Notes: generated by a model not told the origin, from the sequence alone. DNA of 64,000 nt from Paragonimus westermani (GCA_008508345.1 QNGE01002372.1:53078-117077), one strand, 5' to 3'. Shown: positions 1 through 12,401, counted from the stretch's first letter. Translations and numbers: made by a program.

Positions 1-3000
1 GTTCAAGTCAGAGCCATTGCAGAGAAGTGCACTTATGATAAGTTTTAATCAGGGTGGATCTCGAGTTCGGTGCATCCTCTGGAAAATGTCCTACTTAGCT
101 CAACCAAATCCCCTACTACTCACTTATGGAAAACCCTTTCAGTTCAACACAGACAACTGACTGATTTACACCCTGTAGTTTTGAACCTCCACTACTCGAC
201 AGAAATGGTTAAATGTTTGAAGTTGCCTTTTGCGGCCCCTCAATACAGTTTTATGTGGAGCTGTACAACAACAATCCTTTATATAGAAGTGACACCACAA
301 CCAACGTCAACCTGGTTCACCCTCTGGTAAGGTGAGCTGTTTAGGCAATCTTAGGTGGTAGCAAATTATATCCGGGCCGAATAAAATTCTCAAAGCTGCT
401 ACGAACGGCAAGCATCTCACTGTCTCCCTAATGCGGAGTCCGAGAGTTGGCGATACAAAGCACGTCAAAGATTTGTCAATAAAAAACGACAGATATTTAT
501 GGTAGTATTTGAACAGAAAAAGTATAAAAGGGTGTACTTTTGTTTATGACCAGTTAGAAAATTCAATACTTTTGAAGCGACTGTTTCAGTTTTCCGTGAT
601 AACTCAATTTTGAACATAATCCCATTGGAAATTCATCATGAGTGGATCGATTTGATATGATGCCAAAATTTTCGACTTATATTCCATCTTGAATTAAGAA
701 CCTCGAGATTTGGACAAGCTACGACTTGAATAGTTTCAGGTTAAATCGATGACGGTTCCAGAATTAGTGGATCAGGCATAATTGTCAGATTTTTTTGGTA
801 TATAATCACGTGCTCACTTTAAAAAATTTCGCGTTGCAAAGCGGAAACCAAGCAAAAGGTTAATAATGATTTCCAGCCAGTCGCGATGATTATTTTCAGA
901 ATCACAGACTGACAACCTCAATAAGAAACAAAATCCAAGGTTTTTCTTTTCGGTTTTGGTATGACTTCTTTCGTAACTGTCTGTGGATTAATGACACAAT
1001 CTTTTACAGTTTTTCTGACGTACCAGGTGTTGTAAGTTAAGATCATTGCTTTCCATCTCTTAGTTACACATCGACGTGCGTGGAAGTACGGCGGGTTGGC
1101 TCCAGTTACTAGGTCATAGTATGTAATATTTCTGTGTTTAATTTATCGATTCGTCTGATCAAGTAAATGCCACCTCTAGTTCACGTTATGAGGCGCATAA
1201 ACCACAAGTAGAGTCCTGGTAGATTAGGCTGTTCTGTCTGAAGGAAGATGTCTACAATTCCGCAGAAACTGATAATACACAGCAGAAACTGGGTATTAGT
1301 GACTGACTGCAATGACTGGAATTACTGGCAGCCTAACGTGACACATACACATTACTGACTGCTTAACACACAAATAATATTTTGTTGGCCTCAGAACTTC
1401 TCCGGTTTGGAACACGCTTTGTTAGTTCGTCGTGACACTAACATTGGAAAAGTTGGTAACAATGCACCAAATAAACTCTTCATACAGTTTGGACATCGTA
1501 ATCTATTCGGCCAAGCGAAACCCAGTCCGATCTCTTACTGTAATTGTTGGTCAACGTGATTATGTTCTGTTTTACTGTCCGGTTATTTGTGTTATTGACT
1601 ATCTATCTTTCTTGCACTCACACATATGTAGTTTGAGGCTTGCTAAACCATCTTATAATTGTGCTTTCCTCATTCACTAAAACCAAACCCTACTGTTCAG
1701 AGGAAGATTTACCATTACCCATCAGCTATCCACAGTTAGTAGGCTTGTTGATTGCAGAACAGGCGAACCAGTAGACATCTGCTGGTTGGCACTGGGGCTT
1801 TATGACAGTAACGTTAATGCGAACTCTCCACATTTAGTAAGATGTCTAGACAGTTGCAGCATATCATTTTTAGGGAGTGACGAGTTATTTTCTGATTATC
1901 CAGCTTTATTTTTTCTTGCATGTAAGAGCGGTAGTTAGCCAACTGTGAAACATTCTGGTGAGCCTTCTACCTGACAAACACATGACCAACCCAACTGAAG
2001 CTGATAGGTCTTGAAAAACTGTGTCTAACAAACACGAATCCCCACTGGAGTATGACTAACACACAGTAGTGGTCGTGAGCAGTCATCTACTTGTAGCTAG
2101 ACATTTTAATCACGTTGATTGATGTTTATTTTCGCACACTATTTACTACTTTGGGCTCCAGCATGACAATTCGACGAATAGTTGAACGGCAATCCAACAA
2201 TTGAGGTAAGTTAGATGCTGACAGTTCAATGACGAACAGACAGACACGACATCGTATCCCTCGGCTGTAACACCACGTCACTTTAAGTTAACAATTGAAG
2301 CAGGTCTCGTGCAAGTGAGCCAAAGTTAATCAGCTTATTGTTACGATACATTCCGGACGTCTTGTAAAGAGATGAGTGGAATTTGATTGTAGAACCGATA
2401 ATAGGAAGTAAGTGAAGATCAGTCACCGGTAGAAAAAATGCCAACCCGCAAGAGGGATCATTTGACAAAACCACATCATTGGGCAAAACAGGCAACAAAC
2501 CAACTTACCAACAACAAAATATGAGCTGTACTGGATCTTGTATGAAATATTACTTATCACCAGCCAACTTGGTTTGTCGGCCCATTCAAAAGTTCAGCGA
2601 TGTTACGGTGATAATTTTGCTTTTAATTGGTTAATTAATCATTTTAACCACATGCTTCTTTTTGTTTCGTTTGAGTGACATCACGAAATCAAAACTTCTC
2701 TGATCCTACTGTTGCCCGCTACTCCACGAAAACTTCGGAAATCCCGTATTCCAGTCCATCCGCTCAAAAAGTGAGGGTTATATACTATTCCAGAATTGCG
2801 TTATCAGCAACCACTGAGTTGACAGCTCAGCTATCTTATTTGTAGCTATCTTTACTGTTAGTTATCTTGAACAAGGAAGAATTGCACACGTAGGGTCTTC
2901 CATCAATTCCATTTGGGACAGTTGGATTACAGTGCAAAACTACTGCAGTCGTTAATAGGGTTGTGCCGAAAAATGCATGCCCAATAAAGACACTGGCGTA

Positions 3001-3729
3001 ACTAAATGTTCATGAGGAAGCCTGATTTTCTTTCAGTGTGAGCGTGCACGGTTTCGCAGAAAGTATACAAGCACGGTCATGCGCACCATCTGCGGGTTCA
3101 TGAGGCGGATTGGTTAGTATGCATAAGTCAGCATTTGTAACAGATAAGTTCTTTATCATCAACTATCCCAACTAACAAAACTGGGATGCAATGTTACTGC
3201 ATAAATGTTTCGAAATCACGCGAATTAAAAAGTTTTATATGCCCATGATTGATAAATTGCTTGTATACAGCTACGCGAGCGCGCACATAATCATTTCAAG
3301 TTCAACTGATGCAGTAATTAGCTTACTACAGTAACAAAAATATCAGGGTTCAACGGATAACAAATCGGCCACACATAACGATGTGTCGTATCTGTACTCT
3401 GTATGGCTGTCCGAACTAAACGAATGCCTGTCTGACCTGTGTGTATTCTGTTGTTGGTGATGAGATTGATGATGGCGCCCTCAATAGCGGCATCGAGTGT
3501 GTGCGGTATTGATTGAATAGAACACTCGAAGTTGTCAAACCATAAACATGGTGTTGATATGGGTCAACAAATTATGAATTCGATCGTGTGACTGGAGAAG
3601 ACTAACCGTTAACATTTGATCAAGCTGTAATCACATAAGCGCTGGAGTGTGAGCTTCGATAACACCAGAGTTTTCAGCAAAATAAGTAGAGCCATAGAAG
3701 TGGAAGTTTTAATCAAACAAACTAGCTCT
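1..3729. other. Non-coding stretch, nothing recognised
   Basis: No open frame in either strand exceeds about 87 codons, and none has recognisable motifs or paired splice sites. No SINE, PLE or LINE similarity was recognised by eye. Probably intergenic or intronic DNA, perhaps part of the 3' intron space of the mannosidase gene transcribed leftwards from 14770. Confidence 0.5.
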
Positions 3730-4024
3730 ATTACTGCTGAGTAGTCGGGGATTTGGTTTATTTTCAAGTTGACCATCACTCACATTCGATCGCAGCCTCC
3801 GCATTAAGATAGACTTTCCAGCCAGCCTCTTTCGAAAAGAAGCACTAGACTCGAGTTTCACTCTCATTAGAGCTCGTCAGTAGCGCATATCCTTGTCACG
3901 GCCGGGATTTGAACTCCAGCCATTCGAATCATGAGGCAACCGTGTTGACCACTGCGCCATTCACCTCACATTAGGCACGACCGAATTACCAAATCTGAAC
4001 GCTCAACCACTCTCGCTCGTGAAC
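3730..4024 (-). repeat. tRNA-derived SINE with hammerhead, near full-length copy
   Basis: On the minus strand this element reads, in order: a leader of about 70 bases, a tRNA-like Pol III promoter (A-box-like GGCGCAGTGGTCAACACGG, B box GAGTTCAAATCC at 3905-3917), a hammerhead ribozyme (3842-3886), and a body ending in CCCCGACTACTCAGCAGTAAT. The same order and sequence recur at 45827-46120, which defines the family boundaries. Truncated or diverged copies lie at 15082, 15470, 20145, 27711, 29925, 35078, 42945, 45463 and 45551. There is no poly-A tail. The architecture (tRNA head followed by hammerhead) is that of the schistosome Smalpha repeat, but the sequence is its own family. Confidence 0.85.
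3842..3886 (-). ncRNA. Hammerhead ribozyme, core intact (SINE-borne)
   Basis: Minus-strand order: stem I 5' arm GCGCTA, core CTGACGA, stem II GCTCT-AATG-AGAGT (5 bp, one G-U), core GAAA, a very short stem III (CT-CG-AG, or CTC/GAG), cleavage dinucleotide TC, stem I 3' arm TAGTGC. Stem I pairs fully with one G-U. All invariant nucleotides (CUGANGA, GAAA, UH) are present. This is type I topology with a minimal helix III; such hammerheads are known to work best as dimers or tandem transcripts. Activity is inferred, not shown. Confidence 0.8.
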
Positions 4025-4252
4025 AATCTATGCCAGAGATTACTGGCAAGTTGACCATCGATACAGTGTTTCCTTCCTTTTTGGAACGGGGTTGGTATCC
4101 ATCTGACATTTCGGGCTAGAATCCAGTAGCGCCAAACACTGAGCATTGAGGTTGTACGAACGACGAGTATTTTGGCCGTGAAGAATTTCGGCTTTGGCTG
4201 GGCTTGAACTTGGTAGAAACAACATTTCAAGTGTCAGAATTTTCTGTTTTGT

Positions 4253-4325
4253 AGCTCAGCTGATAAAGAACATACAAAGTTTAGGCAATCCATGTCGGTT
4301 GCTGGTCCCAGTCGGACAGAAATCC
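4253..4325 (+). repeat. Possible tRNA-like SINE head, diverged
   Basis: The segment starts with TAGCTCAGCTGATAAAGAAC, which resembles the tRNA A box found in Smalpha-type repeats, and about 45 bases on has a weak B-box-like stretch (GTTGCTGGTCCCAG). No hammerhead core follows. It could be an old SINE head or chance similarity. Confidence 0.25.
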
Positions 4326-6532
4326 GAATAGTTTATAAATGGGCCTTTTCTAATTTACTATTGATACATGTTGTAACTCGAAAACACTGAACTAGCCTTC
4401 GTGGTAAATACAATGGTCGGTCATAAACAGAAATTCAACAAACTAAGTGTTTATTTTAAACTAACGTTTTTTGTTGCTTCCCGGTTGCGCCGTTACTGTA
4501 GTGAAGACATTTTGGAAAATTCTTACTGATCCTTTTGCTGAAACTTGGGTTCGTGCTTCATGCATTACTCTCTCTGCAACATACTCAGTTTCTGTACGAA
4601 ATTAAACGTGAGCTGTATAGGATTTGGCATGTTTACTGGACGGACAGGTAAAGGTTGCTTTCTCTAATTGCACAGCTTTGGGAGGGCGATTTCAGGAGTG
4701 CTTTCTTGTTTATTCCAGAAAATGGTACAATGCCTAAGACCCGACCGCGAATCATGATTTAAATATTTGGGTAAAAATGGGATACTGAAACTTTGTTGAC
4801 AAAACTTTTCCTATTAGCACACATGTTGGAGTTACCACACATACGACCACGGCACAATAAAGTGTAGACAAGACAGTAATTGTGTAAAATGGAAGGAAAA
4901 ATTCTGAAATGCTACTGCTGACCAGGGCACGAACCTGACACTATACTAGGCCATATATATCCGGTGTGTAATGAACGCATTCAGATAGATAGTCATACTC
5001 ACAGGAGAGGGCGAGATTTGAAAAACACCGATTAAAGACGTTTGTGGTATCCGTAATATAGACTCTTGGTTCATATGTTTTATGGTAGTAATCTATGAAA
5101 TGATTACCATCTCATCGTGTGCTTCTTATAATTTCGTTATTATTGTTACTAGCAGCAAAATTTATTTTAGTCGTGTTAGTATTGTAAATTTCTTACATGA
5201 TAATCAACATAGCTTGTTGTTGACTTCTGTGCTGTTTCTTACATTACCATCCAGACTATTTTCCAAAGCAAACCAGATGGGCTATTCCAAATTTCTAAAG
5301 TGGAATCATTTGTTTGGTTACTCTAATCGAACATGTGTGATATAACACTCACTAAACTAAGATATTTGACATATTTTTGTCAATTAACCATTCAGGATAA
5401 ATGAATCTGAGTTTTTGAACAACAGAAATATGTTCTAACCAATACATTTCCTGAGGTTAACATTTCGAGATAGCAGGCAGACTGGCACATTCCTCCTCGA
5501 ATGCGTTGCTTTCGATTAGCTTTCGGGAATGCCCAATCCGGTGGCTGCACTGAATATTTGTTTGGAGTGTCAGTGCCAAATACCTGCCTAATTTAGCCAA
5601 AAAGTGAGATAAGAAAGCAACTGTCGACGGGGTCTCCATTTAATTGGGGCTATTTCACTTCACTATTTTGACACATATTTGTAAGCAATGGCCGGTTAAA
5701 TTTGGCACCTTACCAGCAGGCCTACTGTTTCAAGTTAGCGGATTCTGCTTGTTACCGAAAGTGCTTAAGGGAGAAGGCTGACTGAATTTTCAAAATTAGT
5801 CTACGTCCACTTTAAACGAATGGTTACCTATTTTCTTACAACTCACGCTGGTATGTCTGTTTGTTTTGTAAACAATCTTAAAAGTAATGCAGAATGATGA
5901 AAGTTGAGTTTAGACGGAACATGAGTCTAAAATTCTGGGAGAAATTAAACCATGTGGGTGGACTTCGAAACTCTGTTGGCGTTTTTTCTGAACGTCCTAA
6001 CGGAAACATGTTCATGGGACGCCGATTTATCGTGCTTCAACGAATGCAACATACAACAGGTTCCAATAAATGAGGCGGGAAAATGCTTTCCTCACATTTC
6101 TACTGCCTGGTTGTTTATTGCGGCTTTAGCGTTGGTTGCTAACTGATCGGCCTCATCTTCATTGTAACGTTCTGGCTCAGAGAATAAATGTGGTCCGTTT
6201 TCAAGTTGGTATTTCGAACAAAAATTCTGATCACGTGACGGCCACCAGAGTTGACTCCAATTGTGAGTTCGTAGAACCGCGTGAAAATGCAGACGGAAGA
6301 AAGTCTACTGTTCCGTGTGCTAATGAGTGTAGGTCTCAGTAAAAAAGGACACGAAGCGTTTCTCCAAACTCGTTCAGGACACCAGCTTTTGTCATATCGA
6401 GATTCTCGACTCTGCTAAACATTGATCATCAACACCAAGTGTATACGTAAACCACCCCTTTTAGAACAGCATACACTGACTGATGAGGGTGTCCTCGATC
6501 AGTAGTGTGTTTCTGCATCTATGTGAACGCTG
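4326..6532. other. Non-coding stretch, nothing recognised
   Basis: Only short open frames (up to 87 codons, e.g. 5082-5345 and 5952-6342 on the plus strand) with no motif. The last ~230 bases before 6533 lie downstream of a PLE endonuclease on the minus strand and could be its 3' untranslated part, but no hammerhead remnant was found there. Confidence 0.45.
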
Positions 6533-6898
6533 CTAACAATAAATAGCCATTCGGATGCTGATGGCTTCGGCAACGGTCAACATTCGAAATCTCACTACTT
6601 TTGATCGATTCCTTGGCACTCGGTAAACAATCCGAAAAGCATCTTTCTTACTGACAGAATGGTTGGAGTCAGTCAAGTGAGCAACAATCGCGCATGAAAC
6701 CCTTTTAGTCACACCACTGTTCAACCACGCAGGATGGTGTTCACGCACTCTGTCCGACAATCGCCTTGTAGTACGACCAATATATGATGCTCGACACGAG
6801 CAAACAAATGAGTACACACAATAGTTGGTTGTAAAACATGGAAGTTTATCTTTAAGTTGTGACATGATAATGGGTGTTGAACGGAAACTGATACACAA
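6533..6898 (-). pseudogene. PLE GIY-YIG endonuclease domain
   Basis: An open frame of 121 codons with the typical PLE endonuclease pattern. A YSF...C.C Cys pair precedes SYIGRTTRRLSDRVREH (GIY-YIG-type core: the Tyr pair, the catalytic Arg, and the EH motif), followed by an AIVAHLTDSNHSV-type segment and a C-terminal helix AEAISIRMAI. The upstream residues CISFRSTPI match the linker that normally joins thumb and endonuclease. The domain itself has no stop, so it looks younger than the other copies, but it is severed from a working RT. Confidence 0.85.
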
Positions 6899-6929
6899 TT
6901 GAGCGGCAAGGTAGGTTGTTTCGACTGAC

Positions 6930-7259
6930 TTTCTTAGCTTTCAGGTCTTGGATTGCGTCAATGAAGTGAAACGTATCCCGGAGACTGCGTTTTGCCAGCT
7001 CCAATCTGATGGGTTTGAGCAGACCGGCAAACCATTTAGCCAGAACATGATAAGGTGAGTTGCACATATCTAGAATGGGCCTCAAAGGCACGCCTACTTT
7101 GTGCACTTTGGGCAGACCGTATAACCTGGGGCTCATTGTTCCAGTGGGACGGACCCGCTCGAAAGTGGCTGGGTCAATTATCCCCTTCTGTTTCATTACA
7201 CGCAACGTTCTAGATGTCGCCTTTTCTATAACTGGTGTTTTGTCTTTCTCCGTACTCAT
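6930..7259 (-). pseudogene. PLE reverse transcriptase, N-terminal (fingers) fragment
   Basis: About 110 codons encoding the start of a PLE RT. The diagnostic stretch RLYGLPKVHKVGVPLRPI is followed by LDMCNSPYHVLAKW and an SLRDTFHFIDAI segment, which in intact PLEs lies just ahead of motif A (DVxSLFTNVP). Similarity stops abruptly near 6930 and the next recognisable sequence is endonuclease linker. No catalytic aspartate is present. The upstream boundary is uncertain; similarity fades above about 7290. Confidence 0.85.
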
Positions 7260-7300
7260 CTTCGTGAATTTTGAGCTATCGTGACTTCAATGGGTATTTT

Positions 7301-10300
7301 CGACCAAATAGCCATTCCTCACTCATTATTTGGGCTCTCCGACTTAATGAGAGAGCAACACCATGGAAGAACATGGAATGAACTGGAAATTTCCACGATC
7401 CATCGAAAGTAACCACTAACCAGTCTGTCCATTTCATTCAGAATTTGAAGTTACAAAAATTACCAAACGAAATGAGTGAAACTGGGTACAAATTCATTGT
7501 TTCAAACATTTCTAGACATCAGGTCGCACCATCTCATTAGAACGTATCGGTCTATACTAACGTGGAATGAATATACGAATAAGGACTTGTGTGATCGATT
7601 CCAGTATACCTAATTCTCTTGAGAATATGAACGCAAATTCGTAAAAACTCTTTCATCCGGTGAGCGGTTCTCAGTGGACCTAGTCTCTTTGTCGTATATT
7701 TGCCATTATTTCAGTTGCTGTTCCGTACCGTCTTCATTGTCGCAAACAGCAATAAATCAAGAGTCAATGTTGGTGTTCGGCTGTCACGTAACCACTCAGA
7801 AAAAGGCGAATGTGAAACAAAATATCATGGAAGAACCTACCGGCAAGTTTTATGACGAAAATGAAGGGTGTCAATAAACGGACAGCTTGCTACACAAAAT
7901 CTTAAGATACGTTATTCAGTCGTTGAACGTCAGTTTGACCACAGTTTCTGAATGACACGTAAGACAAATTGATGTTCATTAGCAGGTGTTCAATGGACCT
8001 GTTTTATTTTAACAGCTGTTCTTGGTTTAGAAGCGAACAGAAATTAAGCTGATAACATTCAAACATTAGAATACGACTATCTGAATCTCTCACAAGCTTT
8101 TTAGGTCTCGAGGAGTCCAAGTAAAAAGACCAGCACAACTGATACTTCCCAACTTTTAATTAGCTGTTCTAATTTTTTCGGTCTAACCGTTTCTAGTTCA
8201 CTTTGTGTTATACTTCACTAAATTAAAGTCAAAAGAGAAATGCACAGGGTCGAAGTACAATGATCTGGTTATATCAGTGGATGTTCTGCCAATATTTATG
8301 TTTAGTTTCTGGGATTTGATCCAGTCATTTCATTCCATCTGTTGATGGCATCCAAGGAGAATGACTGAATATACACTTCAATTGCTGAAGATCAAGAGGC
8401 GTTTCTAACAATACCCTCCCAACATTACATTTCGCAGTCGCAAAAAGTTACTTGGATACTTGTTGCTAAGTGAATCTTGGACTAATTCGAGATGACCGTG
8501 AAGATTAAGCACACCATTTCGAACATTTTAACAAACAAGCAAGCTGGTATATTGAATCGTATGACCTTATGGCAACATGTGTGTTAACAGTAAGTTTTGC
8601 AAATTGTCATGAAAACGGAAATCAAATTTAACCAGCTAGACAAATGAAAATGGATTGCATTTAATTTGACCATTGACCAGTATTCTAGAAAATGACGGAC
8701 GTAGCTGCAAAGGTATGGGGACAAGCTCTTATCAAAGATGAGTGCTTTAGTAGTAAGTCTAGATCAACGAGTTTTGTGCACTGTCACCTGGAATAGTTGT
8801 TGGTCAGAATGTGAAAGAATATGTAGTCATGATGTTACCAGGTTCACTTCAACACCAAAAATGTCAAGAATGGTCAAGTTAGATTTATCAGGTAGCTTGC
8901 GTGTGTTCAAGCTTTGATTCCGTGCGCTTTTTCACTGCGAGCAAAATCACACCTGCTAACAGTCACGTGACCGACTATGACTGGTTATTTACGGTGAACG
9001 AATCAAAGGATAACCGGTGTTGTGAACCAGAAATCAGACTTGCATTGTCATGTTTCTTAACAGGCTACGAGGTGATGACCTGACGCCACTGAAGCAAAAG
9101 GTTCCTTCATTTGTAGTTGTCCATTTGGGTCCCTGATATATCGCGCAGGTAGTACGCTGTCTTAGGAAAGTTGCACTCTGCTACGTAAGTTGAGGAAGCC
9201 TAATAAAGTCAGGGAAACAAGAGAGCATAAGTGCTCAGTCTGTCATCCGATCGGCATCTAAAAAACTGTCTACCAATGCCAAAGAATGAACGCACGAGGG
9301 TACTATTTTCGATTAGGTTTACAGAACGGCCGCAATGGAAAATTTTGTTAGCTCGCAGAACGGTGAACAGAGAGGCTGGATACACATCAAATATAACTGT
9401 GCCTCGGGTGGATCGACCGTCATATTTCTTGTCTTATTTGCGAAAGTTTGCAGCATTTGATGGTGAAGAAATCATGCTGGAAGTGGGTGGCTAGAATTAC
9501 TGTTAGCTTGATTTTCGAAAAAAAACGTGTTCAGAGCAAGCGTGGCAGTACTAGACGGCTAACAGTGGGTATGGAAACATCTTACTATTAAGCTTAGAAG
9601 GAAAACAACATGCGATAGTTTATACTCTTGAAAATATAATGCAATCAGCAGCTTTATTTCAACGAGACAACATATACTCATGTACCTTCTAAACCTCACG
9701 AGCATAGCTACTTTCTCATGGAGGTAATCTTTTGAAATGGTCAGCCCGCTTGCTTGACCTCGACTTAATTGAGAGTTTCTGAAGACCGCTGACCTGCCAT
9801 ATGCATTGAAGTGCCTGTGTTTCCAGTTCACTTAATGAATTGGAGGTTTTTGTATAAGCACTGCAGGGCAATGTAAGTCACATTATCTTTGCTACGCTTA
9901 TTCAAATCAAGCCGAAATGAAATATTTAAGTGTTGCAATTAGGCCGATGGTGTGCATCTTAGTGATTCTGTCCAAGTGTTCAGCGTGAACAAACGATCCC
10001 CACAAATTTGTCCTGATGGTGAGTAAAACAGGGTTAGTATAATCAACAAAACCCCCCCTATGGTTCTATGGTCGACTAAGGAATAGAGCCTCACTTCATA
10101 GAAAGCAAGTGTATTTTTTTACTCTACGTTAACAAAAAACTACAAAACTTAGTGATATTTTTAGTGTTGCTGCTGAGTACTGTTCAAGATGGATAACGTG
10201 TGGTTCTGATAGCAATATTTGTCAGATCGTTCCAGTGAATGCACAAGACTTGATCATCAGGTAAAAACAGATCATAGCTCAAGTCTTTTAAAAGCTTACA

Positions 10301-11890
10301 ATTTTTAACTTCTAAATGTAAACAACTGACTAACTATTGCAGCAGAGTCTTTGTGTGGTCGAAGGGGATCACAAGATATTCTTTATTCATCTTGAACTAA
10401 CTCTTTATCGGTCCTTTTCTTAGACCAACCCATAAAGACGTGAACCTATTATAAACATTTATGGCGAATTTTAGTAAATAACCAAAGAAGAAAGCTGAAC
10501 ACCTCCTGTCGATTGGGACTTATCCAAATAATTCAGTCTCCGTAGAAATAAAGAAGAACGTAGTTCTGTTTCCTCGATGATCCTGAATAAACCAATGAAA
10601 AGACTGCAAATCATATGATGTTCTTCAAGGTAACATCTCGTACATTCTGATTACATAATGAAAGGTAACTGATTTCAAACGAGTCAGATTTCTACAGGGT
10701 GGAAGTTATGGCTTAACCTATTAAACGGACGGGCACGAAAACTGAAAATCAGAATTATGGAAATGTCGACAACGACAGTGACAAGAAAGCGACTAACAAC
10801 CGCTGTATCCAGGACTCAGGACAGTACAAATCCGTATATAACACAATGAATTATAACTCTACCATTCTCATCGACTATCAGCAAACAGTCTACGTTTTCG
10901 ATACCCCATTGTTTACATGAGTATTCGTGTGGCTGCAATATGAGCCATATGCGAAGGACAAAGACTACTAGCTGGTCGTATCAAACAGCATGTTTGAAAT
11001 CACTGGAAACAGTCAGAAACCCCAGCCGTCAGCGTAGATGTCGACAGATAGCGCTCAGAGTCACCAAGTGCAAGACACATCAATCAAACAAGACATAGTC
11101 GAAGTTCCTGGCGAACTGTTGATGATTTTTCGGAACAATCGGAAACACTCGAGTTCGTTATAGTTTTGGCTATCAGGTGCCACACCCTCGAGTATTCAGA
11201 AACAATCTGCATTGACGCTGAAGTTACCGTAGTACTCGGCATCTCCACAGTTTTGACTGTTATTTTTACTGTCCGTCTATTTAAATCCTTGAGCCACCAT
11301 TTGCAGAATTCCGACTCGTTTGTCGACATGTGATCAGAAAGTACGAAATGCTACTCCGGAGAACACTTGATTTGCGTCCTCTCACTGATTTCTCATAAGT
11401 AGTTTCAACAGACGAAACTCTTTTGGTGAATTTTCAGTCTCTGATCGTAGTTCTGTTAAACTAAAAATCACTAGGAACGCCTCAGGTGCGAAAATAAACT
11501 AATGAATAGGTCTACTAGAAGAAGACAAGCGCAACTTATTTGTGGTAACCAACACTAATGAGACGATTTTTATGTAATCATTATTAGCCGTGCCATATAG
11601 GTGTAAGGCGATTAGTTGGTCGAGTGATCAAGCTCTCCTGCTCAGAAACGATAATACCAGTTTGTTTATCAATAACCTCATTCGGAAAGCTTCATTGTCA
11701 TGACGCATTAGAATGTATTGTACTGAGTGAAAAGAGAAGTCTGCGAATCAAATCTCACCCTTTACTCGTATTTACTAGTAAACTGAGGCTTTTTGTTCCA
11801 CGGTCATATGACTGTTACGCATTAGGATCAGTCGACGACGTCGTATTGGTAAATTAAATAGAATCTGATACAGTTCATTCCCTTCAGAAT
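7301..11890. other. Non-coding stretch, nothing recognised
   Basis: Several open frames of 60-90 codons (for example 9231-9494 plus and 9559-9831 minus) carry no motif or convincing splice-site pair. No mannosidase exon was recognised on the minus strand here, although this is where one would be expected. A seven-C run sits near 10053. Confidence 0.45.
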
Positions 11891-12280
11891 TCTTCATTCG
11901 AAGGAGAGCAACCTGTCGGTGCCACCTCACATTGTGTCTACCAGTTTACATGTAACTGCAAAGGAAGTTGCATAGGCAGAACCGAGAGGTGCTCGATCCC
12001 CAGAGTGGAGAAACATTTGCCTAAATGGGTGTAGAGCTCTGTATTACAAAAGAATGACCATGTGGCCGAAACATGCAAGCAACCAGCGTCCGCAGTCGTA
12101 AAACACGTCCTGACCACTGGTCACGTTATCGACTCAATTTGTGCACTCAGAATCTTATTACGTCACTCCAATCCAATATTCTTGCGGTTTGCTAAGGCGG
12201 TCGCAGTCAGCCGACTGAAGCCAACCTTGTGTATTCAGAAACACTTGCTCGTAAACTTGAACCTTCCCTGGACTAAGTGA
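11891..12280 (+). pseudogene. PLE GIY-YIG endonuclease, one in-frame stop
   Basis: Reads through from SSFEGEQPVG into CVYQFTCNCKGSCIGRTERC, with the GIY-YIG Tyr of the second motif changed to Cys. It ends with a DSICALRILLRHSNPIFLRF-type C-terminus and a terminal LNLPWTK. A single TAG at 12032-12034 interrupts an otherwise continuous frame. Apart from that stop this is the best-preserved endonuclease linked to an intact hammerhead in the window. Confidence 0.82.
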
Positions 12281-12360
12281 CCTTTCCCAAACCACCGATT
12301 GACTATCCACCCTGCCCCTTAACCGCTCGATATGAAAACCCATTGCATGTTATTGTAAAT

Positions 12361-12401
12361 CTGGTACTGACGAGTCAATGCGAAATGCCTGCATCTACCA
12401 G
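12361..12401 (+). ncRNA. Hammerhead ribozyme, fully intact (PLE-borne)
   Basis: In 41 bases: stem I 5' arm CTGGTA, core CTGACGA, stem II GT-CAAT-GC, core GAAA, stem III TGC-CT-GCA, cleavage dinucleotide TC, stem I 3' arm TACCAG. Stem I is six perfect pairs, stem III three pairs closed by a 2-base loop, stem II two pairs. Every invariant core position is present. It lies about 80 bases after the endonuclease stop, the position of hammerheads in PLE pseudo-LTRs. Related copies at 42170 (core intact), 39882, 42405 and 24012 are mutated to different degrees. Confidence 0.88.

Larger units (their letters stand above)
6533..7300 (-). mobile_element. Penelope-like element with internal RT deletion
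   Basis: Minus-strand remnant of a Penelope-like retroelement. The front end encodes the region before the reverse transcriptase palm; the back end encodes the GIY-YIG endonuclease. Between them everything from RT motif A through the thumb is missing, and the two parts are in different frames that overlap at 6852-6898. The copy is therefore an internally deleted, non-autonomous relic. Five other PLE remnants occur in the window. Confidence 0.88.

Noticed and set aside
6470..6503. CTGATGAGGGTGTCCTC hairpin near the end of a PLE
   Set aside because: The second core segment is GATC, not GAAA, the strand is opposite to the element, and no stem I or III can be drawn.
9559..9831. 90-codon minus frame considered as a later mannosidase exon
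   Set aside because: SRGQASGLT vaguely recalls a mannosidase block, but neither neighbouring residues nor splice borders fit.
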